This document shows, piece after piece, positions 43,431 to 54,495 of a stretch of 64,000 nt of DNA. The notes beneath the pieces were generated by a model that saw only the letters and a program-made list of their open reading frames with translations, was not told where the DNA came from and did no database searches. The first letter of the stretch is position 1; the number at the start of each line of letters is the position of its first letter. Made by a program: the position numbers and the translations under genes. Source of the DNA: Drosophila persimilis (lineage: Eukaryota; Arthropoda; Insecta; Diptera; Drosophilidae); contig NW_020825706.1 of NCBI RefSeq assembly GCF_003286085.1, forward strand, positions 3,906,001 to 3,970,000. Reading direction: 5' to 3'.

Positions 43431-43940
43431 CAAGAAATGCTCCTCGCACACATCTTCTTCTACCGCTCTAAGTCCCCAACTTCAATTGTTGTCGCCACAA
43501 TAAATTTATCACCTTTTGATTTGGTGCAACCGGATATAATCCATCCGAATTCTGTATTTTGTCCAAGTAGTCCGTCTATTTTTACTACTCCGTCTTTTAA
43601 ATTATGGGTATACAAATCTATCCCAATTATTACATCTACCCTACTTGGTTTGTTAAAGTTAGGGTCTGCCAACACATAATCTTGCCACTTAGTTTTATCA
43701 ATATTGAAAGACTTTAAAGGTAAAGCTTTCATCAGTTTCGGAAGAATAATTGCTTCAATATTTAGAGGACCTTTATTATAATCACGAGTTTTTACCGATA
43801 AAGTAACTTTGTACTTTGAAGTGCAAGAGTCTGTAGATGACACTCCACTTACCTCGGTGTTCGCTCTTTTTCGTAATAAGTTTAATATTTGCGCAGCTTC
43901 TTCTGAAATTATGGTACATTGCGACCCACAATCAATGAGA
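43431..43940 (-). pseudogene. BEL-C protease region
   Basis: Follows the solo LTR insertion. The protease motif reads ALIDCGSQCTIISEEAAQIL, with Asp-Cys-Gly in place of the usual Asp-Ser/Thr-Gly. Then come KYKVTLSVKTRDYNKGPLNI, the RVDVIIGIDLYTHNLKDGVV segment typical of the BEL DUF1758 protease, and NTEFGWIISGCTKSKGD. The frame 43843-43460 is open. The preceding gag frame is on the other side of the D LTR at 45107. Confidence 0.85.
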
Positions 43941-43944
43941 GCTC

Positions 43945-45102
43945 TGTGAAGGCATAAGCCTCCACAACACGGACCACGACACCATCCCCTGAAGGGACCG
44001 CCCCGACGGCTTGTTATCTAATTTCATTATTATCTCCTTTTATCTTTATCTCGTTATATTACTAGTATTATTATTATTACCAAGACAAAAATGAATCCTC
44101 AGTTTCCTTAATTAAAATAAGAAATAGGCTAAGAAAACCAAAACAGTGAGGCCTTTTTATTAGTAAGAGAACCAACACGAAAGAGATACGCTCTTACGCC
44201 CACGCAGCCAACGCCAGGGCACGGCTATACGCAGACAAGAAGAGACAACATGAAAGAGAGCGAAGCGGCAGAGAAGCCGTCGATCGGTCTTACGCCTACG
44301 CAGCCGAGGAAAAGAGCCGACGGCGAAGCAGCAAGACACACACGCAGCCATACACCCACGCAGCCGAGGCCGGCAGCCGAAGGCGGCGCAGCAGCAAAGC
44401 GGCAGAGAAGCTGCGAAAAAGAAATGATCCGAAAACAATAAAGACACCAACCTCAACCCACCTGTCTCAGAACATTCGCCCGTAGGAGTCACTCACTCCC
44501 CCTCCCCCTCTCTTCCCTTTTCCCGGGAGGCCCGGCGAAGTGGATGTGAGTCGTGGATCATGCGCCATTCACCAAGCTGGGTTTTTCCTCTCCTGTACCT
44601 TTTCCCCCTGGGGACCCGGCGAAGTGGATGTGAGTCGTGGATCATGCGGCATTCACCAAGCTAGGTTTTCCCTCTCCTATACCTTTCTCCCCTGGGGACC
44701 CGGCGATGCTGGATGTGAGTCGTGGATTCACGCGGCATTCGCAAAGCTGGGTTCCCTCTCCTACACCCTCGCCCTGGGGACCTGGCGACGCAGATGTGAG
44801 TCGTGGATCATGCGGCATCTGCTAAGCTGGGCTCCCCTCTCCCATACCCTTCCGATCCCTGATCCAAACCTCTTCTCCCGCCACACATGACCCCCAACGC
44901 ACGTCTCTGCAGCTCCCAAGCACGGCTTCACCCACGCCTCGTGGCCGGGCCAGGCCCGACCGTCCCACGATCCACCCCACGAGCGCGCTTTCGCCACGAG
45001 CGGCTCTCCCCTTAGGTCCTCACACAACCAATTTTGCTGTGGGGAAGGACCGGGCCCTGGACAGACTGAGAAGCTGTACCTCGGCCTGAGAACTTCCTCA
45101 CA
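43945..45102 (+). repeat. Solo LTR of family D (Osvaldo/Ulysses-like), 1158 bp
   Basis: Starts TGTGAAGGCATAAGCC and ends ACTTCCTCACA, flanked by the 4 bp duplication GCTC at 43941-43944 and 45103-45106. No internal sequence remains. It interrupts BEL-C between the gag end (RARNGGYQNLRAL) and the protease. Compared with the D LTR at 57746 it lacks ~370 bp but has one extra copy of a ~84 bp internal repeat (units starting at 44543, 44627, 44712 and 44793). Confidence 0.92.
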
Positions 45103-45106
45103 GCTC

Positions 45107-46703
45107 TAAGGTTTTGATAGCCACCATTCCTTGCCCTTACTTTTATAAGTGCTGTGGCTAAAAACGCTTGTTCTTTTGTCAAGCAAGTGTTAACATTTTC
45201 CCTCTTTTCGTAGGGAATATGGAGCATCGTATGATGAGGTTTTTTTAGAAATCCCACATAAAATTTCAGAAAAGCATTTCTTATACATATCATGCCTACA
45301 GCATTTTGTGCAAAGGCGCTGTTTTTTAATAAACTGGCCTCTATCTATCGGACTCATTCCCTTAAACTTATAGCAGTGAATTATGGTATGTCCTGCCATT
45401 TTACATAACGGACAATTTTCTTTTACTTTACCATATTGCACTACTTTTTTCAACGGTTTCCACTCTTTATCCTGCGACGTGTAAAGAGAAGTGTACCGTT
45501 GTTCTAAAAATTTCCTTACATCTGGCAATGCTCGGATATTTTTTGTCCTTTTTATATGACTTTCATATAATTGCAAGGTATCTTTGTTGAATTTTTTCAG
45601 CACAATGTGCGCGAAAATCACATCAACTTCTTCTGTTAAATGTGACTTTAATTTAATTAAATGTATTGACTCGTTTATAGAATCAGAAAACCATTTAATA
45701 TGTTTCGCTGAATCGTGATCTAGCATTGGTAAGTCTAGTAAACGATTCAGCTGATCCGAAAAAATTGTTCGCTTATTTTCATACCGCTTGGTCAGCAATT
45801 CCCAAGCGGCATTATAATTCTCCAGCGGCCCAGTTAAAAGGTGCTCACCTATCACCACCTACCATACTCCGTGCCCCACCCTTTATCGCGATTTTCAAAT
45901 AATTGAATTTTAGAGATGTATTCAGACTATCTCTGTTATGAATTAATTCACAAAATATTTGTGAAAAGCCGTCCCACTCTTTTTCTTCGCCCGAGAATGT
46001 GGGTACTTCCACTTTCGGAAGATCAGGCAAATCGATATCTTCTTTTTTTACCGCTGCCCCTTTAGTATCCATGCTGTTTTCTTCAGCTATGGTTTGCATC
46101 CTAACTTCTAGGTTGCTCAACATGCTTTGAATATCAAATTCCAAATCTCCGATCTGGTTGTCGAAGCTGTCGTTTGTTTCATAGCTATGATAATACTCCT
46201 CAATTTTTGAGCTCAGTCTTTTGCTGAGGAACTCAATTTTTTCTTTTCTCATTCTACACTCTCCCATTTTAGCCTGATCAAACATCTGCATAGTTTGATC
46301 TAAATATGTCCTCAGGTTTTCCACTATTCTGATGATTTCCTCAGATACTTTTTCTATGCTATTGTCAATTTTGGGCTCTAAGTCTTCCTTCAAAGTTCCA
46401 GTCTCCACTGATTGTAACTTTGTTTTTTTCTAACTTCCCTTTCGTTAATGTTTCATTATTTTTGACTCTACATACTTTTTATGTATGTCCTCCATATTTT
46501 TAATCATTTTTTCGTACTGCTGTCTCTTATAGTAGTCATGATCGACTACTCCATATGTTAACAGTGCAGAATTATTGCCTGTAACTTTGTTTTTAAGGTC
46601 TCCTAACCTTTGGAATACATCGCTGGTCAAATGACCAGCTTCAATCTAATCTCCCTATCGCTGCTTGAGCCTCTAATAGCTTAATTATTTGTTCCGACAA
46701 CAT
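45107..46703 (-). pseudogene. gag: BEL-C gag
   Basis: Probable ATG at 46703 (MLSEQIIKLLEAQAAIGRLD), soon followed by a stop and frame changes. Open blocks are 46630-46445, 46408-45845 (VEVPTFSGEEKEWDGFSQIF, the DUF1759-type start) and 45858-45190 (LTKRYENKRTIFSDQLNRLL). The last block includes the zinc knuckles CPLCKMAGHTIIHC and CTKCCRHDMYKKC. At least three frameshifts or stops. The frame leads into the protease on the far side of the solo LTR. It would form the capsid of BEL-C particles. Confidence 0.85.
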
Positions 46704-46829
46704 CTTAGTTTAATTTTTTTTTTTTACTTTTACTTAATTAGGCTTAAAAACAATTTGAAATATAAGACTTAGCTGATGAATTCTGCTTCTGCTGTTGTTG
46801 TTACTGCTGCCTCTGAAGTCGCTGCTGTT

Positions 46830-46990
46830 GATACCGCTGTTGCCGCTGCTGGTGTTGCCTCTGCTTACGTCGCTGCTTCTGATATCTCTGGCGCTGCTGC
46901 TGGTGTTGCCTCTGCTTACGTCGCTGCTACTGATATCGCTGTCGCTGCTGCTGGTGTTGCCTCTGCTTAAGTCGCTGCTGCTGATCTTCC
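46830..46990. repeat. 51-bp tandem repeat in the BEL-C leader
   Basis: Three units with GGTGTTGCCTCTGCTTA cores beginning at 46851, 46902 and 46953 (period 51), within a GCTGCT-rich stretch. Lies between the BEL-C primer site and gag. Confidence 0.85.
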
Positions 46991-47467
46991 TGTCGCTGCA
47001 GTTATTGTTGCTGGCACAGTGGGCACACACAAACCCATTTATATATTTATTTTTCACAGTCACAGTTATTTGCCACTTTTTTTCCAGTTCTAGCCATTAA
47101 GCACTTTCGATGTTTCGGATTATTATTTTTTCTCTTTCGATGTTCCGGCCTCGAAAACGCCACCATCGCGAACAATTTTTATGTTTCAATTACAATAGAT
47201 ATACATATTTCGTTATCTATTAAAAATACAGCCTGTTTAGCTCGTATTTTTCCAAATTATTAATTGAAACTCTCGTTTCATTCATTTATTTTATACTCTG
47301 TTCCTTCCAATAGGAGGGAAATCAAAGTTTTTTATTTTGCTACCTTTAGCTGTCAGTGAACTAGACACTTGTTCAGTCTCAAGGAAGCTGGTTTAACTCC
47401 GTGCTCTTACCACAGGGGGGAGACAACGGAGACAACGGAGACAACGGAGAGTCTCGAAGGACCAAAA

Positions 47468-47803
47468 TGTTAAGACCTTAAAAGAAAAGTCTAGACATTT
47501 GCGAGTTGTGTTGTAAATTCAAACTAAATTTTATTCTTAAAATCAAAGCTTTATATGTGATTTGGCAATGAGGTAGGAGGGACAATTTTGTATTCTATAA
47601 TTATCGTTAGACCTACGCAAAGGATACATTTTACTGCGGGTTGTATATTTGAGTGCATGCTTACATTATTTAAGATTGCATTGGTTAAGTGTGTTCTCCA
47701 CTTGTGTTTTGTTGTAGTATCTTTTAATGGGTTACAGATCTTTGTTTACATCCGAACTGTCATTACTTATCTACTTTATTTCATTTCTTTAGAGATCAGT
47801 TTT
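47468..47803 (-). repeat. BEL-C 5' LTR (outer end cut or undefined) and primer site
   Basis: On the minus strand the LTR ends GGTCTTAACA at 47468 and is followed by TTTTGGTCCTTCGAGAC (47467-47451), a primer-site sequence typical of many BEL elements. A 10 bp motif GACAACGGAG repeats three times just inside (about 47424-47455). The outer LTR end could be a TGT within 47700-47803, but an ISY-like repeat starts at 47804, so the LTR may be truncated. Confidence 0.68.
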
Positions 47804-48850
47804 TATACCCGATACTCAAAATGAGTATTGGGGTGTATTAGATTTGTGGTGAAAATGGATGTGTGTAACGTCCAGAAGGAATCGTTTCCGAGTCGATTGA
47901 GCCCTGTCTGTCTGTCTGTCCGTCCGTGCTTCCGTCCCCTTCAGCGCCTAGTGCTCAAAGACTATAAGAGCTAGAGCAACGATGTTTTGGATCCAGACTT
48001 CTGTGATATGTCACTGCTACAAAAATATTTCAAAACTTCGCCCCGCCCACTTCCGCCCCCACAAAGGACGAAAATCTGTGGCATCCACATTTTTAAAGAT
48101 ACGATAAAATTAAAAACGCAGAATCGTAGAGAATGGCCATATCTCTTAGACTGCAGAATCTGAATTGGATCGTATTATTATTATAGCCAGCATCAAGAAA
48201 ACAATTTCATTTTTTCTCGCCCTGTCTCTCTCTAACACACACGTAGCATAGGCGGCTTTGCTTAGAGTAAAACATTAGCGCCTTGATCTCAGAGACTACA
48301 AAAGCTAGAGCAACCAAATTTGGTATCCACACTCCCAATATATCGGACCGAGACGAGTTTGTTTCAAAATTTCGCCACACCCCCTTCCGCCCCCGCAAAG
48401 GACGAAAATCTGGGGATATTCACAAATCTTAGAGACTATTAACGCTAGAGAAACCAAATTTGGTTACTCCTGTTAGATCCCGCTATGAAACGTATATCTC
48501 AAAATTTCGCCTCACCCCCTTCAGCCCACACAAAGGACGAAGAACTGTTGCATCCACAATATTGAGGATACGAGAAAACTAAAAACGCAGAATCATAGAT
48601 AATGACCATATCTATTAGATTGCTGAATCTGGATCAGATAAATTTTATAGCCAAAAGGAACAAATCAATTTGCAGTGGCTACGCAGCGCCTGACGTCACG
48701 CTCAGACTGATTTTCTGTCTCTCTCGCACGCACTCTTTGTCGTGTCGTTTAATATTAGCGGCGTCTGCCGGAGGAGAGCCATACTGACTAAGTATCGGGT
48801 ATAACTGTAGAGTTGCGGTGTCCGCCTCAACTCACAACGTTCCCCCTCGT
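47804..48850 (-). mobile_element. ISY/DINE-1-like repeat (copy 3)
   Basis: Both ends are present (TATACCCGATACTC ... CCCCCTCGT), 1047 bp. It lacks 42 bp next to the microsatellite relative to copy 4, with CCGA at both sides of the gap, and its microsatellite is shorter. It separates BEL-C from element E. Confidence 0.82.
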
Positions 48851-48948
48851 TTTTTATACATGAGTGAATGTGTACAATAATATGTTTATGTTTGAACATT
48901 CCTTAAGGGGCCGAAAGTGGCATGGTTTCGAAGATAATATGATTATGT

Positions 48949-49659
48949 TTGAACAACCTGTTTGAAGCCAGTGCTAGCGAGTGGTTTTGGCGTTACCATA
49001 AAAGCGTACCCTCCGTGACCATGCCGCAGCTATGTACAGCCTTAAAAACTCGATTTAGAGATGGCCGTACCGACATAGAAATTCGTACGGCCATAATACA
49101 ACGAAAGCAGAAGCCGCATGAAGCATTTGATACATTCTACGAAGCCATTGTAACCTTGTCCGACGAACTAGTCAGCCCCATGTCCGAAATGTCGCTATTG
49201 GAAGTGCTGAAGTCGAATCTCTTGTCCGATATCCAATATGAAATTTTATGCATCACAATTCTGGCAGTAGCGCAATTGCACAACATAGTGCGTACGCGCG
49301 AGCGCTTTTTGCAAACAGTGGCGAAGCCCGTGGGCAGCGCTGAGCCGAAGCGTATTCCTATGCGACGACAGGTGCATGAAATTGTGGTACAGTCAGACAA
49401 GGAAGGCGATGTTGAGGGCGATGAAACAGAACAGCTAGATATCGCAGCAGTAATCCTTACCTTTTGGAACTGTGGTTGTCAGGGCGATCGGTATCTAGAC
49501 TGCCTAGGTGATCGCACCATCTTTGGTTACGGCTGTGGCAAACGAGATATGTACAAACCATCGTGCGCTAGTTGTAACGATCCAAAAAACTCTTTAAGCC
49601 GTGCACAATCGACAGGTGCACGCAAACCAAACTGTTCGAAAGCCACGAATACAATTTAA
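48949..49659 (+). pseudogene. Element E gag fragment
   Basis: An open frame of 236 codons without its true start (the frame opens at a TTG). It contains LFEASASEWFWRYHKSVPSV, FRDGRTDIEIRTAIIQRKQK and HEAFDTFYEAIVTLSDEL, the capsid C-domain pattern of arthropod Gypsy elements. It is followed by a double zinc-knuckle region resembling that of Ulysses/Osvaldo (NCGCQGDRYLDC, YGCGKRDMYKPSC), with one expected His replaced. It would have formed the particle; here it lacks its N-terminus. Confidence 0.75.
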
Positions 49660-49899
49660 CGGACGTTTAGACAGTGCCATTACTCCCTGACTTACACAAA
49701 CTCCCGAACATCCCTTCACACTTGTATTTTACATCCAAGTAGGGATAGAATTCAATTGCCGACTCGATCTCGAAAGCGATTGCTCCAATATCGGCAAACG
49801 GACGTATTGGCGTCAGTCGTTTACAGGTCTAAGGACTGGCGACCCTATGGACCTATGGTGTATCCATAAGTTCCATAGGTGGAGAGTTTGCAGCCGAAC

Positions 49900-50372
49900 T
49901 GGTTAGGAATCAGACCCAGATCAAGTTTGTGAGAGCAGCAGTAGGTACGGCAGATGGGCAGAGCCAACCAATAGTTGACAAAGTAACCACGGAAGTAGGT
50001 TTTCAAGACCAGAAGAAATTATTGAAATTGTTCGTAGTGCCGTCCTTGGCGCAAGACCTATATCTAGGCATAGACATTTGCTCTCGTGTTAATATGTTAC
50101 TTGCTTTTTTAGCCAATAAATCATCCAATCCAGAGGTCTTACATGTGTGTTTGTCGAAGCAACAGCAGCATGTTCGAAACGAAAATATCTATAATCTTCG
50201 AAACCGAGAAGTAAACTTTCATGTGGGTCAAGAAGTTTATAGACGAAATTTTGACCAGAGTAGTTTTGTGAAAGGCTTTAATGCGAAACTGGCAACTACT
50301 TTTCGACGTTTGTCGTGCCTTCTTTTATTTGAATTATCAACGGCTAACTCCAAAATTACAGCAAAAAACTAG
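49900..50372 (+). pseudogene. Element E protease/integrase fusion remnant
   Basis: The first ~60 codons resemble a retroviral-type protease end (VVPSLAQDLYLGIDICSRVN). After a deletion of most of pol the frame continues with the integrase C-terminal motif YNLRNREVNFHVGQEVYRRN and SSFVKGFNAKLATTF. The order is right, but RT, RNase H and the integrase core are missing. An internal deletion product, not a gene. Confidence 0.7.
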
Positions 50373-52937
50373 GCCGTAAAAAAGCTTTGATAAAACTTAT
50401 TAACATCTGTTTTGCGACCAAGTGGAAACACTTTGATATGCAATTTTTTGGCCGTGCATTATATTTTATTAAATATTTCTGTGCCTGGATTCTGTATAAC
50501 AGAAAAAGACCTGAGAAAGTGTGAAAAAACGCCGTCATCGTGATCGGTAGTTAAAAATATATTCCCTTAAAGCCGGCTCAGTACGCCTTCAAAGGTCAAG
50601 CCAAAGTCAAAGATTCCTACCAGTGCCAAGTGTTAGTTCCACGCCTTGGACGCAGGAAAAGATATATCGCCACTACTTGGGAAGCTTCCCAAGCTTCCCG
50701 TTCGACCGTCCGAAAAACGAGCGCCTCAGTGTATTATCATTTTTCCAAATAATGCTGCAATTCTGTTGATGTTTTATCCACCCAGCTACAGCGACGTGTT
50801 GAAAAATGTTATGGTGTTTCTGCTTAGGATTAGCACCACTAGTACCTATGTATTGAAACGCTGGTTTAGAATTTACGGATTGGGTATTTCCGGAGACATC
50901 TATTGGACACGTGCCCGTACCAAGGTACCACCGGTTGAACCTCCCCCGTTCGACATTCGGCGGTATCCGAGGGCGTGGACTTTCTCCTTCAGATCAATGT
51001 TCTCTGTAATCTTCGCCTGGAAAGTTCGATCCATGGGGATGATCTGAGTGATTCTTCCGATAGACCCGTCGCTGCAGGTACCCCGACAATCATGTGCCAC
51101 TTGCAGATCTCGAGTAGGAACTCGAACCCCCCAGCCGGGAAGTATCGACCCCGCCGCGGATTTAGTTTTATCTGATATCTTTCTTTCGAAGTTAGATCCG
51201 ATATGGGAAACCCTGTTTTTGTATCCGCTTTCTGTTTAACAACGTTCTTTTGATACGGCACAAATGTGCAAAAGCCAATTAAATCCGGTATAAAACAAAA
51301 AGGGAATTCCTGTCCATGGTCTAAGTCGAACATGAAACAAATGAGTAGTGTATTAAAAGCGATTATTTTTACAGTTTTGATTTTGGTTGCCACTCATTCA
51401 TATCATCATCTATGCAGATACCCATCGAAATCACCCACATCATCATAATCATCATCTCATCACATCCCCTCATCCATCACAAAACAAAAGATCTTTCTGC
51501 GTGCGAGCCAAAGTAATTATTCGTATCGTAAGTGATTACCACGAACAACGTAAGCCATATGAAAAATGAATGTGCGGTAACTATTCGTTGGTCTTCAAAC
51601 ATGCCCACGGTCTTAGAAACGTATTACTCATGCCATTGAGTGACTTTTCGTTTGCCCGGTTTTTATCTGGTTTTGCACTGACCATGTTAAAATAATAAAG
51701 TTTACATTTACGTTTCTCGTTCTTATGATTAACACGTAACCTAGTTCCCCTTTTTATAAATTTAAGATCATTATACCCTACCTCCACAAATATTATATTT
51801 TTTCCCCTTATATTATAAATCAATACCCTGTAGTGATAACAATATCGACTTTCCAATGAGCATAGAATATTATGGTCTAGGTTCTATTAGAGTTATGTTT
51901 TATAGGAAGTTAAATTAAGAATTATGGATTGCTTAAATAAAATTAGTTTTGAAATGAAACAAGGCTAACTAGATTATATCGCAACCTAGTTTGAGGTTTG
52001 AGATGTGACCCACCGCAGTCTTTGTTGGAGGGATCCTGACTTAAAGAGGTGGCCTTGAAGGATCATGGGTAGGGGTATCGCCAATGGGCCGCAGCCAACA
52101 AAGATCTGACTGGTGATCTTCGTCGTTTACTTATATATGCTGTTTTGTCCCTTTGAACCCTCTATGTCCCGTTTCCTATTATCCTTTCGTTACTCGTATG
52201 CGATTTTTTATAAATTCTTACCTTCACCATTTGCCCGAGATCTAAATGGGTAGTAAAATGTCCTTCATGCCCACACCCGACGACCAGAGACAAAAGCCGA
52301 AGCCAGTGCGTGCTTCCTACTCCCGTTTAGCTTATATCGGCTCTTATAACCTGTACGTTATATACTACAAATTCAGCATAACCTTTTTAAGTATAATCCG
52401 GCATGACAACAATAGTCAGCCAACTCAGTCTGCATATTGGTTTAAATATTCTTTTAATTTCACTAATTTTTTCAGATTAGTCGACGGCTGGCTTAATGCT
52501 CAAATCGCAGGTGATTACAGTTTTTTGTTGAGAAATCTTACTACTCTGTTTAGAAATTGTTGATGTATATTATAATAAATAATACAAATTTTAATACAAT
52601 ACTCAATATTAAAAAATAAATGTTCGAAATAAAACTGATCATCCGTCAATAAAATTCATAGCACATTTTATTATTATAATGAATATTTGAGATTTTAATT
52701 ATATTAAGGAAATGAAATGTTACCTATTACTCCATTATTAATAAAAAAAAAAAATACAAGCAATTGTTAATAGGAAAGTGTTTTAATTATTTATATTCCG
52801 ATCTGATCAAGATGGTGCAATTCTATTTGGATCTTTAAAGAACGCACCGATAAAAGTCAATATCTTTCACAAGCTAGCCGCTTGCCTAGCAGCCACGTGG
52901 CAGATGCCTAAACGACTTTTCCTTTTTTGTTTCTTTT
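50373..52937. other. Unassigned stretch
   Basis: No convincing coding similarity on either strand. Short open frames (for example 50646-51047 plus and 50989-51393 minus) have no recognised motif. The left part may be the 3' region or LTR of element E. 52560-52790 is AT-rich. I cannot define LTR ends, terminal repeats or RNA genes here. Confidence 0.4.
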
Positions 52938-53034
52938 TTCCTCACGATACTCAAAAAGAGAATAGGGGTATATTATTTTTGGACGGAAAATGGATGTGTG
53001 TAACGCCCAGAAGGAATCGTTTCGCGTAAACCTT
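52938..53034 (-). mobile_element. ISY/DINE-1-like fragment (diverged)
   Basis: About 95 bp matching the TATACCCGATACTC end and the GGATGTGTGTAACG and AGAAGGAATCGTTTC block of the full copies, with several differences. The rest of the element is absent. Confidence 0.7.
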
Positions 53035-53773
53035 ACTTTTTAGGAAGCCCCACAAATATAAGTCGGATCAATATGATATCAATATCAATACGACAGCAGT
53101 CGTCCTGGGCTTATGTTGGCTTGTTTGGACTGTAGCCGTCTTCCAAGCGAAGTGGGTGGTCTGTCAGCAAAATTTGTTTTGTTAATTGCACTTTAAACGG
53201 AAACAAATGTAAATCATCAAAATACGCTGCTTTGTGGTTTAAGTGATGGCAAATGCCAAATGCCATTGATGAAGGGCATGTTAATGATCTGCTACTGTCC
53301 CTTGCTTTAAAAATTCCGCGACCAAGACGATTAAGTCGGCATTAAGATAGGCACGGCTTTATGTCTTCCGCTTTCTATTTGCCGATAAGTCTACTTAGGC
53401 GATCTTCTAGCTCTAATTGCTGTGTCCAAGCATACTGAAAATTTGAAATGCTTTTTCCAAATTAAATTATAGTTTGACTCCGGTCCAGTGGGCTCTAGTT
53501 GCGATTTTTACAAATTGTCAGGTAATAGAAGAAAAAAAAACAGGCTGTCGACTTCAAAGCATTTATTTAAATGTTCGCAGCCAGAGATAGCATAAACTCC
53601 CCGATTCCAACGCAGAGCCAATCTTGCATGCTTAGAGACTCATGGACGAGCACCAGACAGCCAATGTCCCAGTCTGCCCGTTTGGTGGCCCACTGCTTAC
53701 GCTGCTGCAGGCTGACCTGGTAGTACTTGCCAAAGCTGCTGCTAAAGCGCGGACAGCATTCGCCACCGCTTTA
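53035..53773. other. Mostly unassigned; possible BEL integrase tail at the right
   Basis: 53035-53590 shows nothing recognisable. On the minus strand 53590-53770 a frame reads KYYQVSLQQRKQWATKRADW and DIGCLVLVHESL, resembling the C-terminal domain of BEL integrases (a Gln-rich, Lys/Arg-Trp stretch, then GDLVLV-like). It is interrupted by the mariner derivative at 53774. Low confidence. Confidence 0.35.
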
Positions 53774-54493
53774 CGAGGGTTGCTATTTATATTTCGAATA
53801 GGAAATAAGAACAACAATGTTTTAATGAAAATGGTTTTATTGTTTTTCAAAATATTCCCCCTGATGATCAATACACTTTTGGTTTTTAAACTCTTCAACT
53901 GCTTCTTCGGCGCTCGTAAAACGTTGACCACGCAGTTTTTTTTTTGAGCGATTTTGATAAGTTATGGGGTATCCAACGAGAGCAAACCTTTTTTACAACT
54001 AAGTGTTCATGTAAAATGGAATGTATTGAAGTGGAACTAATGTGCAAGGATGCCTCTATCTCACGATATGTCACATGTCGATTTTGCACTATCAGTTCAC
54101 GCACACCATCGATGTTTTGTGGCACAACAACCGATTTTGGGCGACCTTCACGGAATTCGTCAGCGACTGAACTACGACCACTATTAAACTCTGCAAACCA
54201 GCGATAAACTGTCGTTTTTGATGGTGCTTTCTCGCCATATAAAGAACTACGTTCATCAACACATTCTTGTTGGGATAATTTACGTCGTGAAAAATAATCC
54301 AACGAAAAATATTTCGAAATATTTCAATTTTTTTACCGAATTGATTTTTTTAACTGATTGTGAACAAAACAAAAACCAATTGTACATAAAAACGTTGTAC
54401 GTACATATATGTGGTAAAAAATGAAAAAGGTTTATTATGGCGTTGCCAGATTTTACGTATTGCCCATTCCCGAAATATAAATAGCAACCCTCG
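53774..54493 (-). mobile_element. mariner derivative with perfect terminal repeats (720 bp)
   Basis: Bounded by 23 bp perfect inverted repeats at 53774-53796 and 54471-54493 (outer bases CGAGGGTTGCTATTTATA) and TA duplications at 53772-53773 and 54494-54495. Same family as the fragments at 2515 and 10220, but with the catalytic core deleted. The ends are intact, so it could have been moved by transposase made elsewhere. Confidence 0.95.
53836..54302 (-). pseudogene. Deleted mariner transposase (DNA-binding part and C-terminal end)
   Basis: Frame from 54302 (MDYFSRRKLSQQECVDERSS). It holds the helix-turn-helix pair that binds the inverted repeats: KAPSKTTVYRWFAEFNSGRS, then HVTYREIEASLHISSTSIHS and VKKVCSRWIPHNLS. 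At a run of ten A (53936-53945 on this map) it jumps from just before the catalytic domain to LRGQRFTSAEEAVEE. After another ~23-residue loss it reaches the C-terminal CIDHQGEYFEKQ in a second frame. All three catalytic Asp residues are lost. A product with only the DNA-binding half could in principle compete for the ends; there is no evidence that it does. Confidence 0.88.
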
Positions 54494-54495
54494 TA

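Larger units (their letters stand above)
48851..50372 (+). mobile_element. Element E: internally deleted Gypsy, Osvaldo/Ulysses type
   Basis: Consists of a gag fragment, a stop-ridden protease region and then, directly joined, the C-terminal end of integrase. The RT, RNase H and most of the integrase are gone. No LTR or primer site could be defined on either side. Confidence 0.72.

Noticed and set aside
50646..51047. Possible envelope or third ORF of element E
   Set aside because: No signal peptide, furin-like site, fusion peptide or convincing membrane anchor, and no similarity recognised.
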